A stretch of 64,000 nucleotides of DNA from Pontibacter oryzae (GCF_003576375.1 NZ_QWGE01000005.1:124001-188000), one strand, 5' to 3'; shown: positions 8,636-18,083, numbered from the stretch's first letter. Numbers and translations: made by a program. The notes: generated by a model not told the origin, from the letters alone.

Positions 8636-9565
8636 TTAGTAGCCTTTTTTGGGTGAAACAATATTTTGCAAGGGCTCGCTGTTTTGCAGCCTGTCGTAGT
8701 TTTCCAGTACCTGCGGCACTACCGAGGTCGGGTCGGTTTTGCTGGCCATGTGTGGCGTAATAAATACGTTGGGGTGGCTCCAGTAAGCGTGCCCTTGTGG
8801 CAGGGGCTCCTTTTCGAAAACATCCAGCGCCGCCCCGGACAGGTGCCCGCTTTCCAGCGCTTGCAGCAAGTCGGCTTCTACCACATGCTCGCCGCGCGCA
8901 GCATTAATCACGTAGGCTCCTTGCGGCAGCTTTCGCAGGTTAGCCAGGTTTAAAATGCCTTTTGTTTCTGGAGTTAGAGGCAGCAAACAAACCAGCACAT
9001 CGGCCTGAACAAGAAAGCTATCCAGCGTATCATCCCCAAAAAACACGTTTACGCCAACTAATTCCTTTTTTGTTCGGGCCCAGCCACTCACGTTAAAGCC
9101 CAGGCCAACCATAATAGTGGCTACATGGGCGCCTAGTTTGCCAAGCCCCATAATACCCACGCGCACATCCTTGGCTCGCTTGTAAGCCAGTGGCTGCCAT
9201 TTTTCCTGCTGTTGCAGCGCTTTATAGGCCCCCAGGGTGCGGGTGTGGTTAAGTACCTGCGCCGCCACATACTCGCCCATGTCTTGCGTCAGGTTTTCGT
9301 CGATGATGCGGGTGATGGTAGCCTGCTCCGGCAGTTTTGTATCCCGGAGGATATGATCTACGCCTGCTCCCATCGAGGAAATGCAGCGCAGGTTCGGGTA
9401 GTCCTGAAACACGCCGGGCGGGTGGTTCCAGGCAAGAGCGAAGGTGACATCGCTTTTATCTGCAACATCAGGGTAAACATACAGGTTAAGCTCCGGCCTT
9501 GCCTGCTTCAGGGCATCTACCCATGCGCTAGGGTCTTTTCCTTCGCTTACTATAACTATCGACAT
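8636..9565 (-). CDS. Glyoxylate/hydroxypyruvate reductase A-like 2-hydroxyacid dehydrogenase
   Basis: A 309-residue D-2-hydroxyacid dehydrogenase of the GhrA type, predicted to reduce glyoxylate or hydroxypyruvate with NAD(P)H in the cytoplasm. It shows the nucleotide-binding GIMGLGKLGAHVA motif, the INAARGEHV active-site Arg segment, the ALDVFEKEPLP catalytic Glu block and ITPHMAS with the catalytic His. The short N-terminal catalytic domain (about 100 residues) matches GhrA rather than SerA. It is the first gene of a two-gene leftward unit with the VOC protein. Exact substrate preference is uncertain. Confidence 0.88.
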   Translation of the reverse strand: MSIVIVSEGKDPSAWVDALKQARPELNLYVYPDVADKSDVTFALAWNHPPGVFQDYPNLRCISSMGAGVDHILRDTKLPEQATITRIIDENLTQDMGEYVAAQVLNHTRTLGAYKALQQQEKWQPLAYKRAKDVRVGIMGLGKLGAHVATIMVGLGFNVSGWARTKKELVGVNVFFGDDTLDSFLVQADVLVCLLPLTPETKGILNLANLRKLPQGAYVINAARGEHVVEADLLQALESGHLSGAALDVFEKEPLPQGHAYWSHPNVFITPHMASKTDPTSVVPQVLENYDRLQNSEPLQNIVSPKKGY

Positions 9566-9703
9566 GGAATTACAATTTTAAGAGGATTTGTGATAAACAA
9601 AGTTAACATCCTTTTCAGAAAAGGATGTATCTAAACCCAATAAGATGCAGCCACGTTTTTCTGAAAGCTGAGTTTCGGCCAAATATCTGTAAAATACTCT
9701 CTT

Positions 9704-10153
9704 ATGCTGCGCTGGATCGATATAATTAAGTATGCCACCTACGGTAACCCAGAGCCAACTCGCCGTGCGGAGAAAACGGAGCAGGAATGGCGGCAGCTTT
9801 TAACGCCAGAACAGTACGAGGTTACCAGGCAAAAAGGCACCGAAAAGCCTTATAAAAACGCCTACTGCCGCTCGTTTGAGCCTGGCAGGTATATTTGTGT
9901 TTGCTGCGGGCAACTGCTGTTTAATGCCAGTAACCAGTTTAAGGCGCTTGCCTCGGGCTGGCCCAGTTTTACGCAGCCAGCCAGCAAGGCGGCCATAAAG
10001 TATGTTTTCGACAACAGCCATAATATGAAGCGCATCGAGGCAGTTTGCAATGTATGCGACAGCCACCTGGGGCATGTTTTTAACGATGGCCCCGAAGCTC
10101 CCGGCCTGCGCTACTGTGTAAACTCGACAAGTATGGTGAAACAGGAAGTTTAA
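9704..10153 (+). CDS. msrB: Peptide-methionine (R)-S-oxide reductase
   Basis: A 149-residue MsrB that repairs oxidised methionine in proteins. The catalytic Cys138 lies in RYCVNS. The structural zinc is held by C65/C68 (YICVCCG) and C115/C118 (CNVCDSHLGH). GWPSF and HLGHVFNDG are the other family signatures. No signal peptide is present, so it is cytoplasmic. The N-terminal 20 residues (MLRWIDIIKYATYGN) are slightly longer than in many family members, but no better start is obvious. It is a single gene with no partner msrA nearby. Confidence 0.95.
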   Translation: MLRWIDIIKYATYGNPEPTRRAEKTEQEWRQLLTPEQYEVTRQKGTEKPYKNAYCRSFEPGRYICVCCGQLLFNASNQFKALASGWPSFTQPASKAAIKYVFDNSHNMKRIEAVCNVCDSHLGHVFNDGPEAPGLRYCVNSTSMVKQEV

Positions 10154-10282
10154 TGTAGATTCATTAAATTTAAAACCTTTGGAACCTGCCGTTGCTTTAG
10201 TACTTACGACTGGCGCACGATGCCTGTGCGCAGATTACATCATATTTTAGCCCGGCGATTTAAGCGCTTATCACAGAAAAGC

Positions 10283-11434
10283 ATGTACCTCACTCGTGAA
10301 ATAACGTACCAGGCAGCCCGTACGGTGGCAGGCCAGCTAAAAGAGCATTTCAGCAAATTGCTTACTGCGGCGCAGGAGCGCGGCGATACGGAACTGGCAA
10401 CAGAGCCGCATACCCAAGCCATCGAGGCTATTCTGGATACGGCTTTCTGGGCCAGCCTGCGCCACGAGGAAGGCCGCTCCCCTAAAATCTCGTTGGCTTT
10501 TCTGCCACCGGGCCAGGCCGAGCAGCCGCTTTTGTTTGCACAGCGCCTGCCCCTGCTATCTACAGTGCTTACCAAACTGGCGCCGGGCGTGGAACGGCAG
10601 GGCATTCATTTGGGTGTTTGGTTTGAGGAGGATGACTTTTATGTATGGGGCACCACGCGCAACATCCCCAGCCTTTGCTTGGTGGTTGATGTATCGGAGC
10701 CGGGGCTGCTGGTTGTGAAGCACCGCCGCAATGATGGCTACGGCAAGTATGCCAACGTGGCCATCCTAAAGGGCGACCAGGTTAAGCTGGTGGATGAGGA
10801 GCACAGCACTCTGCCTGACTGCCCCAGCATGCTGACTTCTCTGCTGGGTTTCACCTCGCCAGCCACCTGGCATAGCTCCGTAAACGTGCTTATCCAGTTG
10901 GCTGTGTCCATGCGTGCGCACCGGCACGGCGGCACCTTGCTGGTTGTGCCCTCCCAAACCTCGCAGTGGAAAGAATCAATCGTGCACCCCATCAGCTACA
11001 CGGTGAGCCCTGCGTTTAATGCTATGGCAAACCTCCTAAAACAAGAAGACGAGCGGGAAAATAACTTAACAGCGTGGCAAGCGGCCCTGAGGCAAGAGGT
11101 TGAAAGTATAGCCGGCTTAACAGCCATAGACGGAGCCACCATCATCAGCGACAGCTATGAACTGCTGGCTTTTGGGGCAAAGATTGGGCGACCCAAAGGT
11201 AGCAACCCTGTAGAGGAGATATTTGTAACCGAACCCATACTTGGCGGCGAAGCGTCGGTCATCCATCCGTCGCAAAATGGCGGCACCAGGCACCTTTCGG
11301 CAGCCCAGTTTGTGCACGACCAGCGCGATGCCGTGGCCCTGGTTGCCTCGCAGGACGGCCGCTTCACAATCTTCTCCTGGTCGCCGTGCGAGCAGATGGT
11401 GCAGGCGCACCGCATCGATGCGCTGTTGCTCTAG
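10283..11434 (+). CDS. DACNV sensor / diadenylate-cyclase-like (DAC) domain protein
   Basis: A soluble protein of 383 residues from the Met at 10283 (MYLTREITYQAA); a start at 10220 would add 21 basic residues. The N-terminal two-thirds resembles the DACNV sensor domain linked to DAC nucleotidyltransferases. The C-terminal part carries the DAC layout: AIDGATIISDSYELLAFGA (DGA motif) and GGTRHLSAAQFV followed by ALVASQDGRFTIF, equivalent to the GTRHR segment of c-di-AMP synthases. The second Arg of RHR is Leu here. It may make a cyclic dinucleotide or be a diverged binder. It converges with the next gene (1-base gap) and has no obvious effector neighbour. Confidence 0.75.
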   Translation: MYLTREITYQAARTVAGQLKEHFSKLLTAAQERGDTELATEPHTQAIEAILDTAFWASLRHEEGRSPKISLAFLPPGQAEQPLLFAQRLPLLSTVLTKLAPGVERQGIHLGVWFEEDDFYVWGTTRNIPSLCLVVDVSEPGLLVVKHRRNDGYGKYANVAILKGDQVKLVDEEHSTLPDCPSMLTSLLGFTSPATWHSSVNVLIQLAVSMRAHRHGGTLLVVPSQTSQWKESIVHPISYTVSPAFNAMANLLKQEDERENNLTAWQAALRQEVESIAGLTAIDGATIISDSYELLAFGAKIGRPKGSNPVEEIFVTEPILGGEASVIHPSQNGGTRHLSAAQFVHDQRDAVALVASQDGRFTIFSWSPCEQMVQAHRIDALLL

Positions 11435-11435
11435 C

Positions 11436-12725
11436 CTAAAATGTGCTGCTATAATCTATCTTAAAGCGGCTTAAATCAGGTTGATGTTTGCGTTTGCGCC
11501 CAAGCTCATACTGATACACGGCCTGCCCCAGGTTTTTCATGAACGGGAAGCCGATCGTTTCATACTCATACTTTCCGTCGTTCAGCACCTCGTCCTCATT
11601 TACATAAATAACGGCGGTCAGCATAAACTCAACCTTGTTCTTAAAGTCAACAATGTATGCGTTGTCGATCATAAACCCGTAGGCATCCCCTATCTTGTTA
11701 AAGATGCGGATGTGCTCCGGAATGGCCGCTGTCTCGTTGCCGAACATCAGAAACTTGGCATAACTGTCCGGGTATTCTTTCGGGTCATACTTCGGGTAGC
11801 GGCTCTCGCGCGGCAGCATCGACATGTATTTGTACAGGAAAGTATAATCCTGCGGGCTCAGGTTAAAACGCTGTTTGGTCTCCACAGCCTCCGGAAAAAG
11901 TATACTTTTCAGCACGCCTTGCAGCACCTCCACCGAGATGTAGTTCTTAGCCGAGAAATCCATGGGCTGCTCTACCAACTGGTCGCTCTGGTAATAGCCT
12001 TTGCCGAGGAGGGTATTTTGCAATGCATTGGGTGGCAGTGAAGTATAAACCGCCTCCGGCTGCCGGTAAAGTATGTTGTTGCCCTGATAAAACGTAAAGG
12101 GGTTGGTGCGGCTATTCTCCTCCGGGCTCAGGAAAATGGAAAGCCGGTGCGTGAGCCTTGCCTCGCGGAAGCCCTTGCCCTGGAGCCCTTCGTTAAGCTG
12201 TTGCTGGCCCAGAAACTCGTAAAGGCGGTTGTAGGCATCGTTATCGCTGACGAGCAGCACTTTTTTGATGTAATGCGCCAGCGAGGGCAGGCCGCTTTCT
12301 GAAGTATGATCTGTGCTCACGGCGCTTTGCCCGGACCAGGCACTGTCTATCTTCACGGAAGTATACTTATCCAGACCCAAAGCATTCAGTTTTTCCAGGG
12401 CAAGCGCGGCGGCAGGCAGTTTTACGGTGCTGGCCGGGTAAAAGTATTCCTCCGGGTTTACGTGGAAAGTATGCGAGGCGAAGGCGGGCCGATTCTGCGC
12501 ATCCCGATCAATCTGGGTATACAAAACCTGCACGCGGTACTTCTCGGGCGCAGCCAGGATGTGCTTAAACTGCTCGGGGTGCTTACGCATGATCTTACGG
12601 AGAAGCTTGCTATTGGTAGGTTGTTGCGCCATGGCAGATAAAGGTATAAAGCTGTAGGCAAGCGCTAATACAAAGCTTAAAAGTATCGACAAGCAAAAGC
12701 GCCAGCTGGCATTTCCTCTTTTCAT
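11436..12725 (-). CDS. Exported class A beta-lactamase-like serine hydrolase
   Basis: A 429-residue protein with a signal peptide (cleavage near AMAQ, residue 34) and the three active-site elements of the penicillin-binding/beta-lactamase fold: STVK (Ser99-Lys102), SDN (160-162) and a KIG in FNKIGDAYGF replacing KTG. It is longer than true class A enzymes (about 290 residues), with an insertion around YKYMSMLPRESRYPKY. This pattern fits the 'serine hydrolase' family, which may act on peptidoglycan or other peptides, not a proven resistance enzyme. No regulator gene is nearby. Confidence 0.85.
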   Translation of the reverse strand: MKRGNASWRFCLSILLSFVLALAYSFIPLSAMAQQPTNSKLLRKIMRKHPEQFKHILAAPEKYRVQVLYTQIDRDAQNRPAFASHTFHVNPEEYFYPASTVKLPAAALALEKLNALGLDKYTSVKIDSAWSGQSAVSTDHTSESGLPSLAHYIKKVLLVSDNDAYNRLYEFLGQQQLNEGLQGKGFREARLTHRLSIFLSPEENSRTNPFTFYQGNNILYRQPEAVYTSLPPNALQNTLLGKGYYQSDQLVEQPMDFSAKNYISVEVLQGVLKSILFPEAVETKQRFNLSPQDYTFLYKYMSMLPRESRYPKYDPKEYPDSYAKFLMFGNETAAIPEHIRIFNKIGDAYGFMIDNAYIVDFKNKVEFMLTAVIYVNEDEVLNDGKYEYETIGFPFMKNLGQAVYQYELGRKRKHQPDLSRFKIDYSSTF

Positions 12726-12942
12726 AGTTCAGGGATTCCACCCCATCAAGTTACAAAATCATTTTTGGGATGAACAGCATTTTTCCATCATTCTGAGAGT
12801 TTTGATGAGTGCTAAACCTGCCCGCCATAGTATAACAGCAACAAATCACCAATTCAAAAAGAGAACAGGTACTTAATAAATAGCAACGGATGGCCAAATC
12901 CAGACAAAGTATAAATAAGCGCTGTAGCTGAATACACTGCCA

Positions 12943-12962
12943 GGACAGGTCGCGACCTGTCC
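12943..12962. repeat. 20-bp perfect palindrome
   Basis: GGACAGGTCGCGACCTGTCC is a perfect palindrome followed by CTACGG. It lies in a long non-coding gap and looks like an extragenic repeat rather than a terminator (no T tract). Confidence 0.7.
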
Positions 12963-13266
12963 CTACGGTTCGGTTAGAGTTGCATCAGCAATAGCTATTG
13001 AAATGATCCCAGTTTTTCCGTGAGGTGCCTTGGAGTGTTGCGGTGCCCGGAGGGCAGCCCGCAGCGTAGCGAGGAGCAGCTTCAATCCACCGCACCGAAT
13101 GGGAAAACGAGGCCTCGCGGCCTTGAGCGCACCAAAGCCAGCCATGCAAAATGCCAAGTATAAAGCAATGGATCAGCCAAAGCTAAGCTATCTTAACCCA
13201 TACCGTCCACCATGTCATCCAAAAATCCTTACTACCTTGCCAAACCAAAAACAATCCGCGCAGCAC
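12963..13266. other. Structured, probably repetitive intergenic stretch
   Basis: The rightward peptidase frame is open through this region, but the translation (AARRAARSVARSSF...) is not protein-like. The DNA contains several opposed short repeats (TTGCGGTGC against CCGCACCG, AGGCC-TCGC-GGCCT, GTGAGGTGCC against GGAAAACGAGGCC). It is G+C-richer than the flanks. I read it as an extragenic repeat block, possibly present elsewhere in the genome. The peptidase promoter probably lies near 13235 (TACTACCTTG). Confidence 0.45.
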
Positions 13267-14685
13267 ATGCAACAACCAAGTATAGCCCATCAAGCCTTTG
13301 AGCAATACGCAACTTACAAAGAGCCGGCCTTAACGCACCGCCGTTTCAGACACGCCGATCTGGAGCCCTTGCTGGAACAACTATCGCAAAGCGATATTTT
13401 TGAGGTGAAAAAAGCCGGGCACTCCGTGGAGCAACGCGCCATTTACCAGGTTAAAGCAGGCAGCGGCAAAACCAGCGTCATGCTCTGGTCGCAGATGCAC
13501 GGCGACGAGGCGACGGCTACCATGGCGCTCTTCGACCTATTCCGGTTCCTGCAGCAATCCGGTGATGCGCTGGACCCGGTGCGCCGGCGAATTCTGGAGC
13601 AGACCACGCTATACATGGTGCCCATGCTAAACCCTGATGGGGCCGAGCAGTTTAAGCGCCGCAACGCCCTGGAAATAGACCTGAACCGCGATGCCCTGCG
13701 CCTGCAAAGCCCTGAGGCCAGGCTGCTAAAACACCTGCGCGACACGCTGCAACCCGACTTCGGTTTTAACCTGCACGACCAGAGCCGCTACTACACCGTT
13801 GGCGATACGCCCATGCCGGCCACTATTTCTTTCCTGGCGCCTCCTTTTGATGCTAGCAGAAGTATAAACCCCGTGCGCGAACGCGCCATGCGCACCATTG
13901 CAGGTTTAAACCACCAGCTGCAGCAACTTATACCCGGGCAAGTGGCAAAATATTCTGATGAGTTTGAGCCCAGGGCCTTCGGCGATAACATCCAGAAATG
14001 GGGCACCAGCGTAATCCTGATCGAATCGGGGGGATATGCCAACGATGCCGAGAAACAGTTTATCCGGCAGTTGAACTTTGCGGCGCTTGTTTCGGCACTG
14101 CACCATATCGCCGACGGAAGCTATGCCAGCCAGCCGCTGGAGGCTTACCACCACATCCCTGAAAACACCAAAAATCTCTTCGACCTGGTTATCCGGGATG
14201 TGGCCTACCCCACAAACGGCCATACTTCCCGGCTGGATCTCGGCATTTATCGGAACGAAGTAAACTGCGCCACCCCGATTGGCTTTTACCATAGCAGCAC
14301 CATCGAGGAGATCGGCGACATGAGCATTTACCACGGCTACGAGGAACTGGATGCAAAAGGCTTGCTGCTGGTGCCCGGCAAAGTATACCCGGAGCCTTTC
14401 CAAAGCATGGCGCAGCTAAGCGAGGCAAGTATAGAAACGCTGCTGGCTGAAGGCTATACCACGGTGCGCCTGACGCAACTACCCGATACGCTACACAACC
14501 CCTGCGAGCTGCCGCTTAACATTACCGGACTCAGCACAGACCCGGACCATAACCTAAAATTTGGGGGCTCCGCCAACTTCAGCCTGCAGGATGAAACCGG
14601 CAAAGTATACTTCACCATCGTGAACGGCTTTGTGCACAGCTGCACCCAACAGCGGCCTGCCCTGCTCCACGGCTTGGTGCACTAG
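13267..14685 (+). CDS. M14-family zinc carboxypeptidase-like peptidase
   Basis: A 472-residue cytoplasmic-looking protein from the ATG at 13267 (MQQPSIAHQAFEQY); the longer frame upstream is repeat DNA. Zinc ligands are His and Glu in QMHGDEATA (near residue 78) and His in FNLHDQS. The catalytic Glu lies in VILIESGGY, all in the order of the M14 carboxypeptidase fold. MVPMLNPDGAEQF and IDLNRDA are also family-typical. The last ~150 residues form an extra domain of unknown role. No signal peptide is seen. M14 members cleave C-terminal residues or deacylate small molecules; the substrate is unknown. Confidence 0.88.
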   Translation: MQQPSIAHQAFEQYATYKEPALTHRRFRHADLEPLLEQLSQSDIFEVKKAGHSVEQRAIYQVKAGSGKTSVMLWSQMHGDEATATMALFDLFRFLQQSGDALDPVRRRILEQTTLYMVPMLNPDGAEQFKRRNALEIDLNRDALRLQSPEARLLKHLRDTLQPDFGFNLHDQSRYYTVGDTPMPATISFLAPPFDASRSINPVRERAMRTIAGLNHQLQQLIPGQVAKYSDEFEPRAFGDNIQKWGTSVILIESGGYANDAEKQFIRQLNFAALVSALHHIADGSYASQPLEAYHHIPENTKNLFDLVIRDVAYPTNGHTSRLDLGIYRNEVNCATPIGFYHSSTIEEIGDMSIYHGYEELDAKGLLLVPGKVYPEPFQSMAQLSEASIETLLAEGYTTVRLTQLPDTLHNPCELPLNITGLSTDPDHNLKFGGSANFSLQDETGKVYFTIVNGFVHSCTQQRPALLHGLVH

Positions 14686-14798
14686 GCTTTTTATACTTAA
14701 CCTTCAGAAACCCTTGGTTCCGGCGGCGGGGCCAATGGTTTTTTTGTGGCAGCTTTGTATCTTACAGGCTAATTCCAAACCTAGCTAACCTTTTTATA

Positions 14799-16031
14799 AT
14801 GGTTTTAAACTACCTGTGGGCAGCCTTTTTCCTGATTGCCTTTGTCATAGCGCTGTTTCAGCTCATCTTTTTCCAGGACGTAGACATTTTTCAGAAGCTG
14901 GTTGCCAGCACCTTCGACAATGCCAAACTCGGCTTCGAGATCTCGTTGGGGCTTACCGGCGTGATGACGCTCTGGCTGGGACTGATGAAGATCGGGGAGC
15001 GCGGCGGCATTGTGGGCATACTTGCCCGGCTGGTCGGGCCGTTCTTCCATAGGCTGTTCCCCGAAATCCCTCAAAATCACCCGGTGTTTGGTTCTATTCT
15101 GATGAACTTCTCGGCTAACATGCTTGGTCTGGATAACGCCGCCACGCCGCTGGGACTAAAGGCAATGAAGGAAATGCAGGCCCTCAACCCCAGCGAGGAC
15201 ACGGCTTCCAATGCCCAGATCATGTTCCTGGTGCTCAACACCTCCGGCCTCACCATCATTCCGATCAGCATTATGGTTTTTAGGGCGCAACTGGGCGCCG
15301 CCGATCCTTCGGATATCTTTATTCCGATCTTGCTGGCTACCTTTTTCTCAACGGTGGTGGGCTTAATTGCCGTGGCGCTTTACCAGCGCATCAACCTGTT
15401 CGATAAAGTTATACTTGCTTACCTGGGCACGCTGCTGCTTTTAATTGGCGGGCTTATTTATTACTTCTCTCAGATTCCGCAGGAACAGGTGAGCGTAATC
15501 TCAACGGTGGTCAGCAATGTCATACTTTTCTCCATCATCATCTCGTTCATCGCCCTAGCCCTGGTCCGGAAAGTGAACGTATACGACGCCTTTATCGAAG
15601 GTGCCAAAGAGGGCTTTTCTGTAGCCATTACCATCATTCCGTACTTGGTTGCCATACTTGTGGCGATTGGTGTGTTTAGAACCTCCGGTGCGCTGGATAT
15701 GCTGGTGGATGGCATTGGGTACCTGGTTGGCCTAACAGGCATGAACACGGACTTTGTACCTGCCCTGCCCGTTGCTTTCATGAAACCGCTAAGCGGTAGC
15801 GGCGCGCGCGGCCTAATGGTGGAAGCCATGACAAACTACGGCGTGGATTCTTTCGTTGGCCGACTGGCCTCGGCCATCCAGGGCTCCACAGAAACTACGT
15901 TTTATGTGCTGGCGGTTTACTTTGGCTCGGTGGGCATTCGTCGCACACGCCATGCGCTAACCTGTGGCCTTCTAGCCGACTTTGCCGGTATCATTGCGGC
16001 CATCTGTATCGCCTACCTGTTTTTCCATTAA
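14799..16031 (+). CDS. Fused SpmA/SpmB-like nucleoside-recognition membrane protein
   Basis: A 410-residue polytopic inner-membrane protein with two tandem gate domains. The first half (NFSANMLGLDNAATPLGLKAM) matches SpmA and the second half (PLSGSGARGLMVEAM, GSTETTFYVLAVYFGSVGIRRTRHA) matches SpmB of spore-formers, here joined in one chain as is common in this phylum. At least ten hydrophobic segments are visible. In Bacillus these proteins affect spore-core dehydration; in a non-sporulating bacterium the role is unknown, perhaps transport of a small solute. It ends at a strong bidirectional terminator. Confidence 0.88.
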   Translation: MVLNYLWAAFFLIAFVIALFQLIFFQDVDIFQKLVASTFDNAKLGFEISLGLTGVMTLWLGLMKIGERGGIVGILARLVGPFFHRLFPEIPQNHPVFGSILMNFSANMLGLDNAATPLGLKAMKEMQALNPSEDTASNAQIMFLVLNTSGLTIIPISIMVFRAQLGAADPSDIFIPILLATFFSTVVGLIAVALYQRINLFDKVILAYLGTLLLLIGGLIYYFSQIPQEQVSVISTVVSNVILFSIIISFIALALVRKVNVYDAFIEGAKEGFSVAITIIPYLVAILVAIGVFRTSGALDMLVDGIGYLVGLTGMNTDFVPALPVAFMKPLSGSGARGLMVEAMTNYGVDSFVGRLASAIQGSTETTFYVLAVYFGSVGIRRTRHALTCGLLADFAGIIAAICIAYLFFH

Positions 16032-16062
16032 AGTATGATTTAACTATGATTTCATACTTTCG

Positions 16063-16109
16063 AAAAAGAAAACCCGCCCTGCAGTTACTGCAAGGCGGGT
16101 TTTCTTTTT
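16063..16109. terminator. Bidirectional terminator
   Basis: A 16-bp perfect stem (AAAAAGAAAACCCGCC and its complement) with a 15-base loop between two convergent units. Confidence 0.9.
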
Positions 16110-16130
16110 GATTCTGTCCTGGCAAAAACA

Positions 16131-16892
16131 TTAATGGCTTGCGAGCCACTCTAAAAACAGCGGGCTTTTAACCTTGCTTACGAGCACCTCATCCGGGAAC
16201 GGAATAGTGAGCGCAATGTGTAGCTTTCGGCCAAAGTACTGCGATACTTCCTTTACCGCTTTGTGGCTGATGAGGTGCTGCCGGTTTGCCCGGAAAAATC
16301 CTGCGGAAAGTATGTTCTCCAGTTCATCCAAGGTATGGTTTACCACATAGCTGCCGCCGCCAAAACTGTGCACCCGCGTCAGTTGGTTTTCGATGCTGGC
16401 CAGGGCAATATCCGACACGGCAAGCGGAATGATTTTATCGCGCTGGTACACAAGTATGGAGCTGCGCTTCTGCGTGAGCTTGTTCTCGAACAGGTCAAGT
16501 ATGTTTTTGAAGGACGTGTTGGTTTGCGAGAAACTGTCGCGGAGCTTTTTATACTTCTGCAGCGTGTTAGAAATCGAGGTGACGGTAAAGGGTTTCAGTA
16601 CGTAATCTATGCCGTTGGCTTTGAAGGCCTCCAGGGCATACACATCGTAGGCGGTGCAGAAAACCACTGGCGTGGACGTGGGCACGGCTTTAAAAACCTC
16701 AAAGCTCAGGCCATCGCCCAATTGTATGTCCGAGAAGATCAGGTCCGGGAAATCGTGTTTCTGAAAGTATGAAATGGCGTTTTTCACCGATGATAAAATA
16801 GCCTCGATTTCTACGCCGGCATCTGCCTGCTGCAACGTTTCTGCCAGGTCCTCTGCCGTGAGCGGCTCATCCTCTATAATTACGATTCTCAT
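16131..16892 (-). CDS. LytTR-family response regulator
   Basis: A 253-residue regulator. The receiver domain (1-120) has the acidic pair in IIEDE, the phospho-acceptor Asp55 in LIFSDIQLGD, the Thr in FCTAYD and the Lys in YVLKPF. The C-terminal LytTR DNA-binding domain follows (SSILVYQRDKIIPLAVSDIALASIENQLTRVH, FFRANRQHLISHKAV). The start at 16892 (MRIVIIEDE) is chosen because it overlaps the kinase stop as ATGA, giving translational coupling. LytTR proteins bind direct repeats upstream of few target genes; the targets here are not evident. Confidence 0.93.
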   Translation of the reverse strand: MRIVIIEDEPLTAEDLAETLQQADAGVEIEAILSSVKNAISYFQKHDFPDLIFSDIQLGDGLSFEVFKAVPTSTPVVFCTAYDVYALEAFKANGIDYVLKPFTVTSISNTLQKYKKLRDSFSQTNTSFKNILDLFENKLTQKRSSILVYQRDKIIPLAVSDIALASIENQLTRVHSFGGGSYVVNHTLDELENILSAGFFRANRQHLISHKAVKEVSQYFGRKLHIALTIPFPDEVLVSKVKSPLFLEWLASH

Positions 16893-17968
16893 TTGGTCAG
16901 AATGGGTAATTGCACGCAAAAGTGTTTCTCGGTTTCAGTAACACGCACCGCCGCCTCAGAAAGGGCACTGTAGCGCTCGCGCAAGTTCTTAAGCCCGATC
17001 CCCGAAGATTGCTCGTTTATGCGCTTGGCCTTCTTGTTGTTGCATACTTCAATAAACCCTTCCGGGTGCTGCCGGATGTGGATGCCCAGCGGCTCCTCCA
17101 CGGTAAACCCATTGTGCTTTATGGCGTTCTCGGCCAGTAATTGCAAAGCAAAAACGGGCACAAAGGCCGTTTGCTGTATACTTTCGGGGATGTTAATATC
17201 ATAGGTGAAAGCATCTTTAAAACGCACTTTCTGCATCTCAAGGTAATCGGTGCACAGCTTCAGTTCCTCGCCCAGCGGCACGGTATCCTTGCCATCAGAG
17301 GTTAAGGAAGCGCGTAGAAACTCTGCCAGGCGCACCAAATAATCCTCGGCTTCCTGAGGTTTGCGACGGATAAGCGTTTTAAGCGTGTTGAGTGCGTTAA
17401 AGAGGAAATGTGGCTGCAACTGGTGCTTCAGGTGCTGGTGCTGCGCCTGCATACTGTTCATTTTGAGTTGCGCGTTTTCCAGCTCAACCTGCGTTTTTTT
17501 CCGCTGCAGAACCACCAGCTCAAGTATAATAATAACAATAGTGTTGTTGGTAACCCCCGCTATAAACGGGAAGAACAGCGCCCTGCCATATTGCGGATTA
17601 AGCGAGAACCTGCCCAGAACCAGAAAATACAGCGAAATAAGTGCAAACATAAGCGCGTAACTTACAATATAGCGCAGGATGTTTTTGGCTTGCTCCCTGG
17701 CTTTCATGACGCTAATTCTGGCGTACAGCAAAATATTCATGAGCCATAGCGTCAGCATCAGCAAAGTGGTAACCAAAATATTTAGGCTGAGCCCCTCCGA
17801 CGGCGGGCGCATCATCCGTGGTCTGCCCCCGGGCGGCATGGGCGGCGACAGGAAAGACTGACTAGTGGAAAGCAACATGGGCAGCACACTAAAAACCCCG
17901 AAAAACACGGAGGTGATCAGCGCCACAACCAGCAACTCCCGGATGTAATTATTCTGTTTCTGTAACAT
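16889..17968 (-). CDS. LytS-type sensor histidine kinase
   Basis: A 359-residue membrane kinase. Four hydrophobic segments occupy about residues 10-150, with a Pro/Gly/Met-rich loop (PPMPPGGRPRMMRPP) after the first. A coiled-coil linker (KKTQVELENAQLKMNSMQAQ) leads to the His_kinase domain with the phospho-accepting His in LKHQLQPHFLFNALNTLKTLI, the N-box LLAENAIKHN and the G-box SSGIGLKNLRERY. No extracytoplasmic sensor domain is evident, so sensing is probably within the membrane. It is followed immediately by its response regulator with a 4-base overlap. Confidence 0.92.
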   Translation of the reverse strand: MLQKQNNYIRELLVVALITSVFFGVFSVLPMLLSTSQSFLSPPMPPGGRPRMMRPPSEGLSLNILVTTLLMLTLWLMNILLYARISVMKAREQAKNILRYIVSYALMFALISLYFLVLGRFSLNPQYGRALFFPFIAGVTNNTIVIIILELVVLQRKKTQVELENAQLKMNSMQAQHQHLKHQLQPHFLFNALNTLKTLIRRKPQEAEDYLVRLAEFLRASLTSDGKDTVPLGEELKLCTDYLEMQKVRFKDAFTYDINIPESIQQTAFVPVFALQLLAENAIKHNGFTVEEPLGIHIRQHPEGFIEVCNNKKAKRINEQSSGIGLKNLRERYSALSEAAVRVTETEKHFCVQLPILTK

Positions 17969-18083
17969 AAGTATGCTGTCTGCTAGTTTGCCTGTGGCCG
18001 CTAAATTACAAGACTTTGGCTTTTCCGTCGCTTCTTTAAGAAAAACAAACCGGCCAGTTATCCTGAAATCATACTTTAAAACC

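Noticed and set aside
11436-12725. Calling the serine hydrolase a true beta-lactamase resistance gene
   Set aside because: It is about 140 residues longer than class A enzymes, has KIG for KTG and no regulator; only the fold-level call is safe.
13030-13266. N-terminal extension of the M14 peptidase
   Set aside because: The extra 79 residues come from repeat-like DNA; homology begins at the Met at 13267.
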